Shown: positions 6,863 to 15,139 of the stretch, in pieces | How the letters are laid out: each line of letters starts with the position of its first letter | Position numbering within the stretch: the stretch's first letter is position 1 | DNA from: Erysipelotrichaceae bacterium UBA3379 | GTDB taxonomy: Bacteria; Bacillota_I; Bacilli_A; Erysipelotrichales; Coprobacillaceae | Assembly (NCBI GenBank): GCA_002359025.1 | Contig: DEPZ01000001.1 | Location: forward strand, 1 to 52,880 | Direction of reading: 5' to 3' | Length of the DNA: 52,880 bases | Notes under the pieces: generated by a model | Database searches by the model: none | What the model was told of the DNA's origin: nothing | What the model saw: the letters and a program-made list of their open reading frames with translations, nothing else | Program-made: the position numbers and the translations under genes

Positions 6863-8353
6863 CTATTTATTTCTTTGTTTCATTTGAGGGAATAAGATAA
6901 CTTCTTGGATAGATTCTTGCCCAGTTAATAACATAACAAGTCTATCAATACCCATACCCATTCCACCTGTTGGTGGTAATCCATATTCTAACGCTTCTAC
7001 ATAATCTAAATCCATTTCATTTGCTTCATCATTTCCAAGTTCTTTTTCTTTTAACTGATTAGCAAATCTTTCATATTGATCATCAGGATCATTTAATTCA
7101 TTAAATGCATTTGCATATTCATTACCACAAATAAATAATTCAAATCTTTGTGTAAAACGTGGGTCTTCAGGATTCTTTCTTGCAAGAGGAGAAATTTCAA
7201 TTGGATGACCATATACAAATGTAGGATCAACAATTGTTTCTTCTACATATTTTTCAAAGAATTCATTAATAATATGACCATAACCAAAGTGTGCTTCTAC
7301 TTCAATTCCATGTTCTTGAGCTAATTTTTTAGCATCTTCAAAACTCATATCTCCTGCAAAATCAATACCAGTCTTTTCTTTAATAGCATCTGTCATAGAA
7401 ATACGTTTGAAACCTGGTGCTAAAGATATATGATGTCCTTTATATTCAATATCATATGTTCCACATACTTCCATTGCTGCATTTGAAATAATACCTTCAG
7501 TTAAATCCATCATACCTTCTAGATCACTAAATGCTTTATATACTTCAATTGTAGTAAACTCTGGATTATGTGTTCTATCCATACCTTCATTTCTAAATAA
7601 ACGACCAATTTCATACACAGCATCCATACCACCAACAATTAATCTCTTTAAAGATAATTCAGTCGCAATTCTTAAATAATAATCCATATCCAATGTATTA
7701 TGATGAGTAATGAATGGTCTTGCACTTGCTCCACCTAAAATTGGATTTAATACAGGAGTTTCTACTTCTACATATCCTTGATTATCTAAATAATGTTGAA
7801 TTGAACGAATAATTTTAGGTCTAGCAAAAGCAATTTTTCTTGCTTCTTCATTCATAATTAAATCAACATATCTTCTTCTATATCTTTCTTCAATATCACT
7901 TAAACCGTGGAATTTTTCAGGTAAAGGACGTAATGCTTTTGTTAAATGTGTATAAACATTAGCTTTAACACTTAATTCCCCATGATTTGTTTTCATGATT
8001 TCACCTTCGATACCTACAATATCTCCAATATCACTTTTCTTGAAAATTTCATAAGCATCTTCTCCAATAGCATCTTTTCTTACATAGATTTGAATTTGTC
8101 CATCTCTATCTTGAATATGCATGAATCCAGCTTTACCTTGTCTTCTCTTTGTCATGATTCTACCAGCTACTTTCGCTTTTACTGCTTTTTCATGTAACTG
8201 TTCTTTATCAAATTCACTATATTCTCTTTTAATATCTCCACTATAATGAGTAATATCAAATCTTTGACCAAATGGATCAATTCCAAGTGATCTTAACTCT
8301 TCCATCTTTTCTCTACGAACTAATTCTTGTTCACTAAATTGTCTTTCTTCCAT
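6863..8353 (-). CDS. lysS: Lysyl-tRNA synthetase, class II
   Basis: At 496 residues it is the normal length for bacterial class II LysRS. The N-terminal OB-fold (about 55-150) binds the tRNA anticodon. Motif 2 is FRNEGMDRTHNPEFT and motif 3 is GLPPTGGMGMGIDRLVML, both intact. GGAAAGGAG precedes the ATG. The enzyme charges tRNA-Lys in the cytoplasm. It is controlled by a T-box leader directly upstream and ends at its own terminator. In Bacillus it follows dusB in the ftsH region; here a transposon has come between dusB and lysS. Confidence 0.98.
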   Translation of the reverse strand: MEERQFSEQELVRREKMEELRSLGIDPFGQRFDITHYSGDIKREYSEFDKEQLHEKAVKAKVAGRIMTKRRQGKAGFMHIQDRDGQIQIYVRKDAIGEDAYEIFKKSDIGDIVGIEGEIMKTNHGELSVKANVYTHLTKALRPLPEKFHGLSDIEERYRRRYVDLIMNEEARKIAFARPKIIRSIQHYLDNQGYVEVETPVLNPILGGASARPFITHHNTLDMDYYLRIATELSLKRLIVGGMDAVYEIGRLFRNEGMDRTHNPEFTTIEVYKAFSDLEGMMDLTEGIISNAAMEVCGTYDIEYKGHHISLAPGFKRISMTDAIKEKTGIDFAGDMSFEDAKKLAQEHGIEVEAHFGYGHIINEFFEKYVEETIVDPTFVYGHPIEISPLARKNPEDPRFTQRFELFICGNEYANAFNELNDPDDQYERFANQLKEKELGNDEANEMDLDYVEALEYGLPPTGGMGMGIDRLVMLLTGQESIQEVILFPQMKQRNK

Positions 8354-8631
8354 ATTTTCTCCTTTCCAATAAAAAAACTCCCATCCACAAGGGACGAGAG
8401 AAATCGTGTTACCACCCTAATTCATTTATATATCACTATATAAACCTTTTCAACTCCTATCAGAGTCTAGCCTGTAACGCGGCACACGTTATTTTATCAC
8501 TTATGTTCCAAAATACAGCTCCTAGTCTTTATTCATTATTACTATTATCATCCATTTTCACCATCAGGACTCTCTACTCATAAATCATAATAACTACTTG
8601 TCTATTCATAGCCTTTTTCTATACGACTTGT
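8354..8631 (-). promoter_or_regulatory. T-box riboswitch leader of lysS
   Basis: The minus strand carries the T-box sequence AGGGTGGTAACACG (8405-8418), then a terminator hairpin with arms 8378-8386 and 8392-8400 and a T7 run (8371-8377), then the lysS ribosome site. The distal part has a GGTGAAAATGG Stem I-like loop. A possible specifier AAA (Lys), followed by G, is at 8528-8530 within AATAAAGACTA; this specifier assignment is tentative. Uncharged tRNA-Lys would block terminator formation and raise lysS expression. Confidence 0.88.
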
Positions 8632-8660
8632 ATTATATAAATAAACATATATATTGTCAA
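8632..8660 (-). promoter_or_regulatory. lysS promoter
   Basis: TTGACA (8655-8660) and TATAAT (8632-8637) on the minus strand with exactly 17 bp between. The -35 hexamer touches the 27-bp direct repeat that bounds the inserted iron-transport segment. Confidence 0.9.
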
Positions 8661-8687
8661 GCAAAGTCTATATTTTTCATGAAATAA
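8661..8687. repeat. Left copy of 27-bp direct repeat (target duplication)
   Basis: It begins GCAAAGTCTATA and is identical to 14216-14242. The 5.5 kb between the copies carries the iron importer and an IS1202-like transposase. Long target duplications of this size are, from memory, typical of IS1202-type elements. Confidence 0.85.
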
Positions 8688-8703
8688 ACATTAAATTTAT
8701 AAT

Positions 8704-8732
8704 AAAAAGAATGAAACACACTGTCCATTCCT
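8704..8732 (-). terminator. Weak terminator candidate after the iron importer operon
   Basis: A short stem GAATG/CATTC with a 12-nt loop, followed by TTTTTATT on the minus strand, ten bases past the ATPase stop codon. Without it the operon would read into the lysS promoter region. Confidence 0.4.
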
Positions 8733-8741
8733 CAATATAAA

Positions 8742-9530
8742 TTATTTACATTTTCCAATAGGAATAATCATTGGCCGTTGTGTTATAGGATCTTTAATAA
8801 TTTTACTATTTAAACCATAAACTTCTCGTATGATTTCTTCATTAATTATTTCTTCTGGTGTTCCATGAGCTAGTAATTTTCCATTAGATATCGCAAATAT
8901 ATAATCTGCGTAGCGAGCAGATAGATTAATATCATGTAATACCATGGCGATGGTTGTACCTTTTTTCTGATTTAATTCAGTTAATAAGTCTAAAATTTCG
9001 ATCTGATAAGATATATCTAAAAAAGTTGTAGGTTCATCTAACAACAAAATATCTGTATCCTGTGCTAATGCTAAAGCTAGCCATACTCTCTGTCTTTGTC
9101 CACCGCTTAATTCATCTACACATCGATCAGCTAAATCAGAGATACCCATCATATCCATTGCTTCACTAACAATTTGATAATCTTCTTTGCTCATCCCTTT
9201 TAGTGGCTGACGATATGGAAATCGACCTCTTGCGACCAAATCAGCAACAGTTATTCCCTCAGGTACAATAGGTGACTGTGGCATTAATCCTAAGTTTTTT
9301 GCTAATGCTTTTGAAGGATATTTATGTATGTCTTTATTATTCAAATATACAGCACCATTTGAAGGAAGAACTAATTTGCATAATGTTTTCAATAAAGTTG
9401 ATTTCCCACATCCATTTGAACCAATTATTACACTAATTTTATGCTCTGGCAACACTAGATCGACATCCTTCACAATTGTATGATTTCCATATCCTGAGGA
9501 TAAATGTTCTGCATATAAACAATCTGTCAT
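8742..9530 (-). CDS. Iron-siderophore-type ABC importer, ATPase subunit (FepC/FhuC-like)
   Basis: The 262-residue ATPase has Walker A GSNGCGKST, a Q-loop in LGLMPQ, signature LSGGQRQRVW, Walker B ILLLDEPTTFLD and switch His in VLHDINL. It lies one base after the second permease gene, whose 3' end holds its ribosome site. It should power uptake of ferric siderophores, haem or cobalamin across the membrane; the substrate cannot be read from the ATPase. It is last of four genes in the operon. The whole operon is visibly richer in G+C than its neighbours, as expected for a transferred segment. Confidence 0.93.
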   Translation of the reverse strand: MTDCLYAEHLSSGYGNHTIVKDVDLVLPEHKISVIIGSNGCGKSTLLKTLCKLVLPSNGAVYLNNKDIHKYPSKALAKNLGLMPQSPIVPEGITVADLVARGRFPYRQPLKGMSKEDYQIVSEAMDMMGISDLADRCVDELSGGQRQRVWLALALAQDTDILLLDEPTTFLDISYQIEILDLLTELNQKKGTTIAMVLHDINLSARYADYIFAISNGKLLAHGTPEEIINEEIIREVYGLNSKIIKDPITQRPMIIPIGKCK

Positions 9531-9531
9531 A

Positions 9532-10560
9532 TTAGCCTCCTTTATGATTCATTCTAAATAGCATCAGTAATAAATATGGTGCTCCTAAAATACCTGTAAT
9601 AATTCCTACTGGATAACGAGCTGGTAATAAATTTTGGGCAACTAAATCTCCCGCTAATACAAGAATAGCTCCCATAAGACCGGCTTGTAACATATTAGCC
9701 TGATTTCCTTTGCAGATTCTAGTAATGATAGGACCAGATAAAAAGGATACAGCTGCAATTGGACCACTGATGGAAGTTGCTACAGCAGAGAGAATAATTG
9801 CATTAACAATCAACAGTAACTTTGTTCTTTGAATATTTAAACCTAAAGTAGTCGCAAAATCTTCTCCCAACTGTAAAAGCATCAGTCTTCTACTTAAATA
9901 TACTAGAGAACTTCCCATGAAAATTACTACAATTACAATTCGAACCGCTTCTTCTATTGTGACATTATTTAAACTTCCGCTTAACCACCGTAAGGCATTT
10001 GCTACATCATATTGTGCTGCACGAAGTATAATATAAGAAATCACTGCTTGTAAGAATGCCTGAAATCCTAAACCGATTAAAATCATTCTGCCATTATTTG
10101 ATCCGATTCCCTGCGATAGACGATAGATCAGAAATGCTACAAGCATTCCGCCTAAGATTGCGCCAATAGAAACAGCATTTCCACTCCAATGAAGGATAAG
10201 AATACAAAATACAGCTACTGTACTAGCTCCAGATGTTACGCCTATAATATCAGGACTAGCTAATGGATTACCTAACATTTTCTGAAAGGTATTTCCTGCC
10301 ATACCAAAGGCTATTCCACAAAATACGCCTGCTAACATTCTTGGAAAACGTAATGTATTAACAGTAAATGATGCTCCTGGTATATTTTCATACAATAAGG
10401 ACTGAATAACAGTATTTAGAGAGTAAAAAGTATTACCAAGCATCATGGATAGTGCCATAAGTATACATAATATAATGCATAATATGATAGTAATGGTTAT
10501 AATTCTTTTTCTCTGGTGATGATAAACACGTTCTATAATTTCTCTTGTCTGTTTTTTCAT
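9532..10560 (-). CDS. Iron-siderophore-type ABC importer, permease (FecCD family)
   Basis: The protein has 342 residues with about nine or ten hydrophobic helices, typical of the BtuC/FecCD fold. Family motifs include LRFPRMLAGVFCGIAFGMAG with KMLGNPLASPDIIGVTSGA near the N-terminus, and SGPIAAVSFLSGPIITR near the C-terminus. The first 15 residues are basic and cytoplasmic. The start overlaps the stop of the preceding permease by 4 nt (ATGA), so the two are translationally coupled and probably form a heterodimeric channel. A glycine-rich coupling region for the ATPase is present. Confidence 0.92.
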   Translation of the reverse strand: MKKQTREIIERVYHHQRKRIITITIILCIILCILMALSMMLGNTFYSLNTVIQSLLYENIPGASFTVNTLRFPRMLAGVFCGIAFGMAGNTFQKMLGNPLASPDIIGVTSGASTVAVFCILILHWSGNAVSIGAILGGMLVAFLIYRLSQGIGSNNGRMILIGLGFQAFLQAVISYIILRAAQYDVANALRWLSGSLNNVTIEEAVRIVIVVIFMGSSLVYLSRRLMLLQLGEDFATTLGLNIQRTKLLLIVNAIILSAVATSISGPIAAVSFLSGPIITRICKGNQANMLQAGLMGAILVLAGDLVAQNLLPARYPVGIITGILGAPYLLLMLFRMNHKGG

Positions 10561-11552
10561 AAACTACGTATTTTCACCTTTCTAACAATATAAATAAAGA
10601 CTGGCGCTCCAAGAATTGCGGTTATAATTCCAACTTCTAATTCTGCTGGACTTGCGATTACTCTTCCAATAATATCTGCACCTAGTAACAGTATGCTTCC
10701 TCCCAATGCAGATAATGGAAGGAGATAATGCATATTCGATCCTATTAATAATCGCATAATATGGGGAACCATTAATCCAACAAAAGCAATTGGACCAGCT
10801 AATGCTGTTGTAGCACCACATAATAGTACTCCTGCAAATGCTGCCATTGCTCTTACTTTCTTACTATTTATTCCTAAGCTTGTGGCTAATTCATCGCCTA
10901 ACGCTAAAGTATTTAATGAAGATGATAAATAAAATGATAGAAGTAATCCTAAAATGAAATACGGAAGCAGTACTAAAATCATATTCCACTTAGCTCCGCC
11001 AATACTTCCTGTTTGCCAAAAACGAAAACTATCCATTACCTGTGAATTTGGTAACATGATTGTATTCACTAATGACATAAGTGCCATCGATGTTGCAGCT
11101 CCTGCTAGTGCTAACTTAATTGGAGTAGCTCCACTTTGTCCTACAGAAGCAATACCATAAACAAGTATTGCAGTTAATATAGCCCCTGTGAAACCAAGCC
11201 AGATATACTGACTTGGTGAAGAGATTGAAAAGAACGCAATTCCCACAACCACAAAGAGAGAGGCTCCTGTATTTATTCCTAAAATACTAGGATCTGCAAT
11301 TGGATTTCGGGTAATTGATTGCATCAGACAACCAGATACTCCTAAAGAAGCTCCAGCTAAAATACCAAACAAAGTTCGTGGTATTCTTGCCTGAACAACA
11401 CTAATAGAAAAGCTTTCTTTGTTGGTAAATAATGCATCAAATAATGTCTCCATATCTACTGATTTAGAACCATATAAAATAGACAATGCAGAAACAACAA
11501 TTAGACATAGAGAAAGAATCACAAACAAGAAATAAACATTCTTTTTTCTCAT
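10557..11552 (-). CDS. Iron-siderophore-type ABC importer, permease (FecCD family)
   Basis: The protein has 331 residues with about nine or ten helices. Typical sequence includes ARIPRTLFGILAGASLGVSG, then CLMQSITRNPIADPSILGIN, and later LAGPIAFVGLMVPHIMR. Its start overlaps the binding-protein stop by 4 nt, and its own stop overlaps the next permease start by 4 nt. That tight packing supports one transcript. It would pair with the other FecCD subunit to form the membrane channel. Confidence 0.93.
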   Translation of the reverse strand: MRKKNVYFLFVILSLCLIVVSALSILYGSKSVDMETLFDALFTNKESFSISVVQARIPRTLFGILAGASLGVSGCLMQSITRNPIADPSILGINTGASLFVVVGIAFFSISSPSQYIWLGFTGAILTAILVYGIASVGQSGATPIKLALAGAATSMALMSLVNTIMLPNSQVMDSFRFWQTGSIGGAKWNMILVLLPYFILGLLLSFYLSSSLNTLALGDELATSLGINSKKVRAMAAFAGVLLCGATTALAGPIAFVGLMVPHIMRLLIGSNMHYLLPLSALGGSILLLGADIIGRVIASPAELEVGIITAILGAPVFIYIVRKVKIRSL

Positions 11553-12571
11553 TCGTTTACCTTATCTGCAGCCTGTCCAATTAATGATAAATACTCATCA
11601 ATTGTTGCAGAAATACCTAAAACTGTAGGAGTCGCAGAACCTGCTAATGCACTATTACTATCAATAACTACTACTGACCCACGTTTAATAGCTGGAATCT
11701 TTCCAAAGATAGCATCTTTCTGTAAAGCTTTTAGGGTTGTATCATCACCATAAGTAACTAAAATATCTACATTATTTAAAATATCTGCATTTTCTGCGGA
11801 AACCGTCAAAGAGAAAGTCGTTTCATCTTTTCCCATTTCCTTAATATTTTCAGGGAATGATAAACCTAAGTCTGTAAGATAGGAAGCTCTAGGATCACTA
11901 GTTAAATATACATAGAATGAGCTAGTATCTGCTGGATTAACCCAAAGGAAAGCTCCGCTTTTGCCTTCTATCTGAGGATATTCTTTCAATTTATTCGCAA
12001 TTAATTGTTCAGTTTCTTTAACCAATGCTTCTCCTTCATCTTTCATCCCCATAGCTTCTGCATTAATCGTAACTTGCTCTCTCCAATATGTCTGCCATGC
12101 TACACGTGGATATGCAACTACAGGAGCAATTTTACTTAAGGTATCATACTCTTCTTGTGTTAATCCTGAATAAGCAGCTAGAATGATATCCGGATTACTA
12201 TCCGCAATAGCTTCATAATCTAACCCATCTGTATCATCATAGACTACTGGCTCTGTTACTCCTAATTTTTTAAATGCCTCCTGTGTCCATGGTGATAACC
12301 CATCTTTCGTTAATTCACCGAAATTTCCTTTTGAAACACCAACTGGAGCAACTCCCAATGCCAATGGGACATCCTGATTTCCCCAAGCTATGGTTGCTAT
12401 GCGCTCTGGCTTTTCTGTAATCGTTGTTTCTCCAAAAGCATGTTTTATTGTAATTGGAAATTGTGTAGATGTATTTGTATTTTTATTTTCATATTCATTA
12501 GTTGACGATGATGAACAAGCTGTTGTCATCAATAAGAAACCTGTAACTACTACAGCAAAAAATTTTTTCAT
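11549..12571 (-). CDS. Iron-siderophore-type substrate-binding lipoprotein (FecB/FhuD-like)
   Basis: The start at ATG 12571 is preferred over 12583, because the upstream codon overlaps the GGAGG ribosome site. Residues 1-19 are a lipoprotein signal with lipobox MTTAC (Cys19), followed by a Ser/Asn/Thr linker. The remainder is a class III binding protein: GETTITEKPERIATIAWG, a segment DYEAIADSNPDIILAAYSG, and VSENADIL-like and GISATIDEYL C-terminal elements. It captures a ferric-siderophore-like ligand outside the cell for the two permeases downstream. It is first in the operon, behind a good promoter and a palindromic operator. Confidence 0.93.
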   Translation of the reverse strand: MKKFFAVVVTGFLLMTTACSSSSTNEYENKNTNTSTQFPITIKHAFGETTITEKPERIATIAWGNQDVPLALGVAPVGVSKGNFGELTKDGLSPWTQEAFKKLGVTEPVVYDDTDGLDYEAIADSNPDIILAAYSGLTQEEYDTLSKIAPVVAYPRVAWQTYWREQVTINAEAMGMKDEGEALVKETEQLIANKLKEYPQIEGKSGAFLWVNPADTSSFYVYLTSDPRASYLTDLGLSFPENIKEMGKDETTFSLTVSAENADILNNVDILVTYGDDTTLKALQKDAIFGKIPAIKRGSVVVIDSNSALAGSATPTVLGISATIDEYLSLIGQAADKVNE

Positions 12572-12587
12572 ATAAACCTCCATACAT

Positions 12588-12643
12588 AGTTAGTTTTAAC
12601 TAACTTATGAAATAATAATATCAGAACATAACATTTATGTCAA
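12588..12643 (-). promoter_or_regulatory. Iron importer promoter with palindromic operator
   Basis: TTGACA (12638-12643) and TATTAT (12615-12620) on the minus strand, 17 bp apart. Just downstream, between promoter and ribosome site, lies AGTTAGTT-TT-AACTAACT (12588-12605), a perfect 8-bp-arm palindrome. Its look is closer to DtxR/IdeR-type boxes (TTAGGTTAGCCTAACCTAA) than to Fur boxes. Metal-dependent repression is the likely role (inference). Confidence 0.75.
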
Positions 12644-12703
12644 TACTATATTAATTTTGAGTTTCGTCTGATTCAAATATGATAATGTCTTAATATACCC
12701 AAG

Positions 12704-14215
12704 TTGAATATGTCCTGCATGCAAGACATATTCAAAAATAAATGTTATGATATAACCTCACTTTTATTTGGAGGTTATTGTATGAGAAAGGTTGAATTAA
12801 GAATGAATGAAGAAAATAAATACTTGATTATTAAAAAGCTTGTAGATACCAACGGTAATAAAAAACGTGCCGCCATCAAACTCAACTGCACTGTGAGAAC
12901 TGTAAACAGGATGATCATTAGATATAAAACTTATGGGAAAGCCGGTTTTATTCATGGTAATAGAGGCAGAGCTCCTGCTACAACTATTCCTCTTGATATC
13001 AAAAACCAGATTATCAAGCTTTATGTTGAAAATTACAGTGATGCCAATTTTTCACATTTCTGTGAAATTGTTCAGGAGGATCTCAATGTCAAAATCAGTG
13101 ATACTACTCTAAACAAATGGCTTAGAGATGAAAATATCATCTCTCCCAAGGCTACTAGAAAAACAAGAACTATTCTCAAAAGTCAGCTTAAGGCGCAGCT
13201 GAAAAGTACTTCTTCTAAAAAAATTCAAAATGAAATCAAGGAAATCATTGCTTCCGTCGATGAGAGGGATGCTCACCCCAGAAGGCCAAGATGCAAATAT
13301 ATGGGCGAAATGATTCAAATGGATGCTTCTTCATTCGAATGGATTCCTGGTCATATCTGGCATCTTCACCTCGCTGTCGATGATGCAACTGGTGAAGTCG
13401 TTGGTGCCTGCTTTGATTATCAGGAAACCTTAAAAGGATACTATAATGTACTTTATCAGATTCTCAACAATTACGGCATACCTGCTATGTTCTATACTGA
13501 CAGACGCACTGTATTTGAATATAAAAGAAAAAACAACACCTTTGATGACGAGGATACATTTACACAATTTTCGTATGCTTGTCATAATCTTGGCATTGAT
13601 ATAAAAACAACGAGCGTCGCTCAAGCCAAAGGCAGAATCGAACGAATGAACCAAACATTCCAGTCAAGACTGCCTGTCGAACTTAAACGCGCTCATATCA
13701 ATGATATAGAGTCTGCCAATGAATTTTTAAAATCCTACCTAAAAAAATTCAATGAAAGATTTGCTCTACACATCAATAGTACCAAATCCGTCTTTGAAAT
13801 GCAACCTACATTGGAGCAGATCAATTACACACTGGCTGTTCTTTCACCAAGAAAGATTGATTCCGGGCATAGCATCAAATTCAAGAACAGGTTGTATATT
13901 CCGGTCACATCAGATGGAACGCCATGTTATATGAAGAACAGGATGGATTGCATGGTTATAGAAGCGTTTGATGGGAATTTATATGTGAATATACTTGATC
14001 AGATCTATTTGATGCAGGAGATTCCAGAACATATGCAATATTCAAAAGAATTTGATGAAGAGATAGAACCAAAGAAGAAAAAAGTCAAGTATGTTCCGCC
14101 AATGAGCCATCCATGGAAACAAGGTTCATATTTAAATTATCTTGCAAAACAAAAGCACCGCAATTCTGGTGCTAATGTTTAACATTTTTTAGGACATTTT
14201 CAATTTTGCTTGACA
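12704..14215 (+). mobile_element. IS1202-like (ISNCY family) insertion sequence
   Basis: The right end, read inward, is TGTCAAGCAAAATTGAAAATG then TCCT (to 14191). At the left, 12704-12716 (TTGAATATGTCCT) matches the inner 13 bases of that end with one mismatch, but the outer 12 bases are not conserved. The left end is therefore altered or lies elsewhere. A hairpin TTGAATATGTC/GACATATTCAA (12704-12735) sits in front of the transposase gene. The right end abuts the 27-bp repeat at 14216. The exact left boundary is uncertain. Confidence 0.7.
12782..14182 (+). CDS. ISNCY (IS1202-like) family transposase
   Basis: The 466-residue protein starts at ATG 12782 (RBS GGAGG); longer in-frame starts have no ribosome site. 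It has an N-terminal HTH (KKRAAIKLNCTVRTVNRMII), a second HTH-like stretch, then an rve/DDE integrase core. The core has GEMIQMDAS (first Asp), FYTDRR (second Asp) and KGRIERMNQTFQ (Glu). A basic C-terminal region ends with a stretch of KKKKVKY. The length and architecture fit IS481-like ISNCY elements of the IS1202 group. The open frame and complete catalytic triad suggest it could be active. It faces away from the iron operon. Confidence 0.9.
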   Translation: MRKVELRMNEENKYLIIKKLVDTNGNKKRAAIKLNCTVRTVNRMIIRYKTYGKAGFIHGNRGRAPATTIPLDIKNQIIKLYVENYSDANFSHFCEIVQEDLNVKISDTTLNKWLRDENIISPKATRKTRTILKSQLKAQLKSTSSKKIQNEIKEIIASVDERDAHPRRPRCKYMGEMIQMDASSFEWIPGHIWHLHLAVDDATGEVVGACFDYQETLKGYYNVLYQILNNYGIPAMFYTDRRTVFEYKRKNNTFDDEDTFTQFSYACHNLGIDIKTTSVAQAKGRIERMNQTFQSRLPVELKRAHINDIESANEFLKSYLKKFNERFALHINSTKSVFEMQPTLEQINYTLAVLSPRKIDSGHSIKFKNRLYIPVTSDGTPCYMKNRMDCMVIEAFDGNLYVNILDQIYLMQEIPEHMQYSKEFDEEIEPKKKKVKYVPPMSHPWKQGSYLNYLAKQKHRNSGANV

Positions 14216-14242
14216 GCAAAGTCTATATTTTTCATGAAATAA
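14216..14242. repeat. Right copy of 27-bp direct repeat (target duplication)
   Basis: Identical to 8661-8687 over all 27 bases. It begins directly after the IS right end (TTTGCTTGACA). The flank that follows (TCAGTATTTTTATA) differs from that after the left copy, which shows where the inserted DNA ends. Confidence 0.85.
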
Positions 14243-14257
14243 TCAGTATTTTTATAT

Positions 14258-15137
14258 TTAATGACAAACACTGCATGCCTCATAACCTTGGCTTATTGCC
14301 TTACTTTTTGAAATTGCAATTTTACTTTTTCTTAAATATCTGCATCCTGCTTCATGATATTTATTTCCTGTCTTTGTAATATATACTGTAGAACTTACAT
14401 TATTTTGCTTTGTTGTATTATTTTTTTGACTAGATGACTTAGTACTACTACTTTTCTTTGAACTTGTTGATTTATTCGATGTACTGTTACTCTTTTTAGA
14501 ATTAGTACTATTTTTATTTGATGTATTATTCTCACGAATAGGGTTATCTGTGTTTGGATCATTTACAGTCACTTGGCAACTTGTTGTCTTACCATCTACA
14601 CTTGCATGAATAATAGCATGACCTGCTTTTAATGCTTTTACATTCCCTTTAGCATCTACACTTGCAATAGTATCATTACTTGATTTATATACTATGTCAT
14701 GAGGACTATTTGTTTCTACTTGTAACACTTGACTTGCATCTTTATTCAATTTTATAGAAGTAACTGATGGTTTCAATGTCACCTCTTCAATATTTACAGG
14801 TATATCTATATGTGCTTCGTTTCCATATAAATCTTGTGCAATTACTTTTGCCTGATATTTTCCTGGAGTTGCATAATCCACCTGATCATCTTCAATTATT
14901 GTTTTATATTGTGATTTGTCTTGTACATCTATATATTGACTATAATCAATATTATTATTTTGTAAAACATTCACGGGTTCTTTTAATGTAAGTATAGGTT
15001 TAACAGTATCTTTTACCTCTACTTTTAAAGTTTCTGTTTTGCCTCCAGATTGAAAATCAATGCTATATGTACCAACTTCGAGGACCTTATTAAAGTCATC
15101 AATATCTTGACTTGAATAATCTATATTCTTTTTATCT
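14258..15137 (-). pseudogene. 5'-truncated secreted Ig-like protein
   Basis: The frame is open from just after the dusB TAG stop (15138-15140) to 14258, but there is no ATG and no signal peptide. The first possible start is a GTG at 14974, in mid-domain. Content: an Ig-like/bacterial adhesin-type repeat, another (TPGKYQAKVIAQDLYGNEAHI), a BIG2-like domain (VTSIKLNKDASQVLQVE with IASVDAKGNVKALKAG), a Ser/Asn/Lys/Thr linker, and a C-terminal motif TGNKYHEAGCRYLRKSKI with GYEACSVC that resembles the metal-binding end of many secreted Firmicute proteins. The missing export signal says the 5' part was lost, perhaps by deletion against dusB. Confidence 0.65.
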
Positions 15138-15139
15138 CC

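Noticed and set aside
14206..14221. TTTGCT-TGAC-AGCAAA inverted repeat at the transposon junction
   Set aside because: It arises by joining the IS end to the direct repeat and is best explained by that, not as a separate hairpin.
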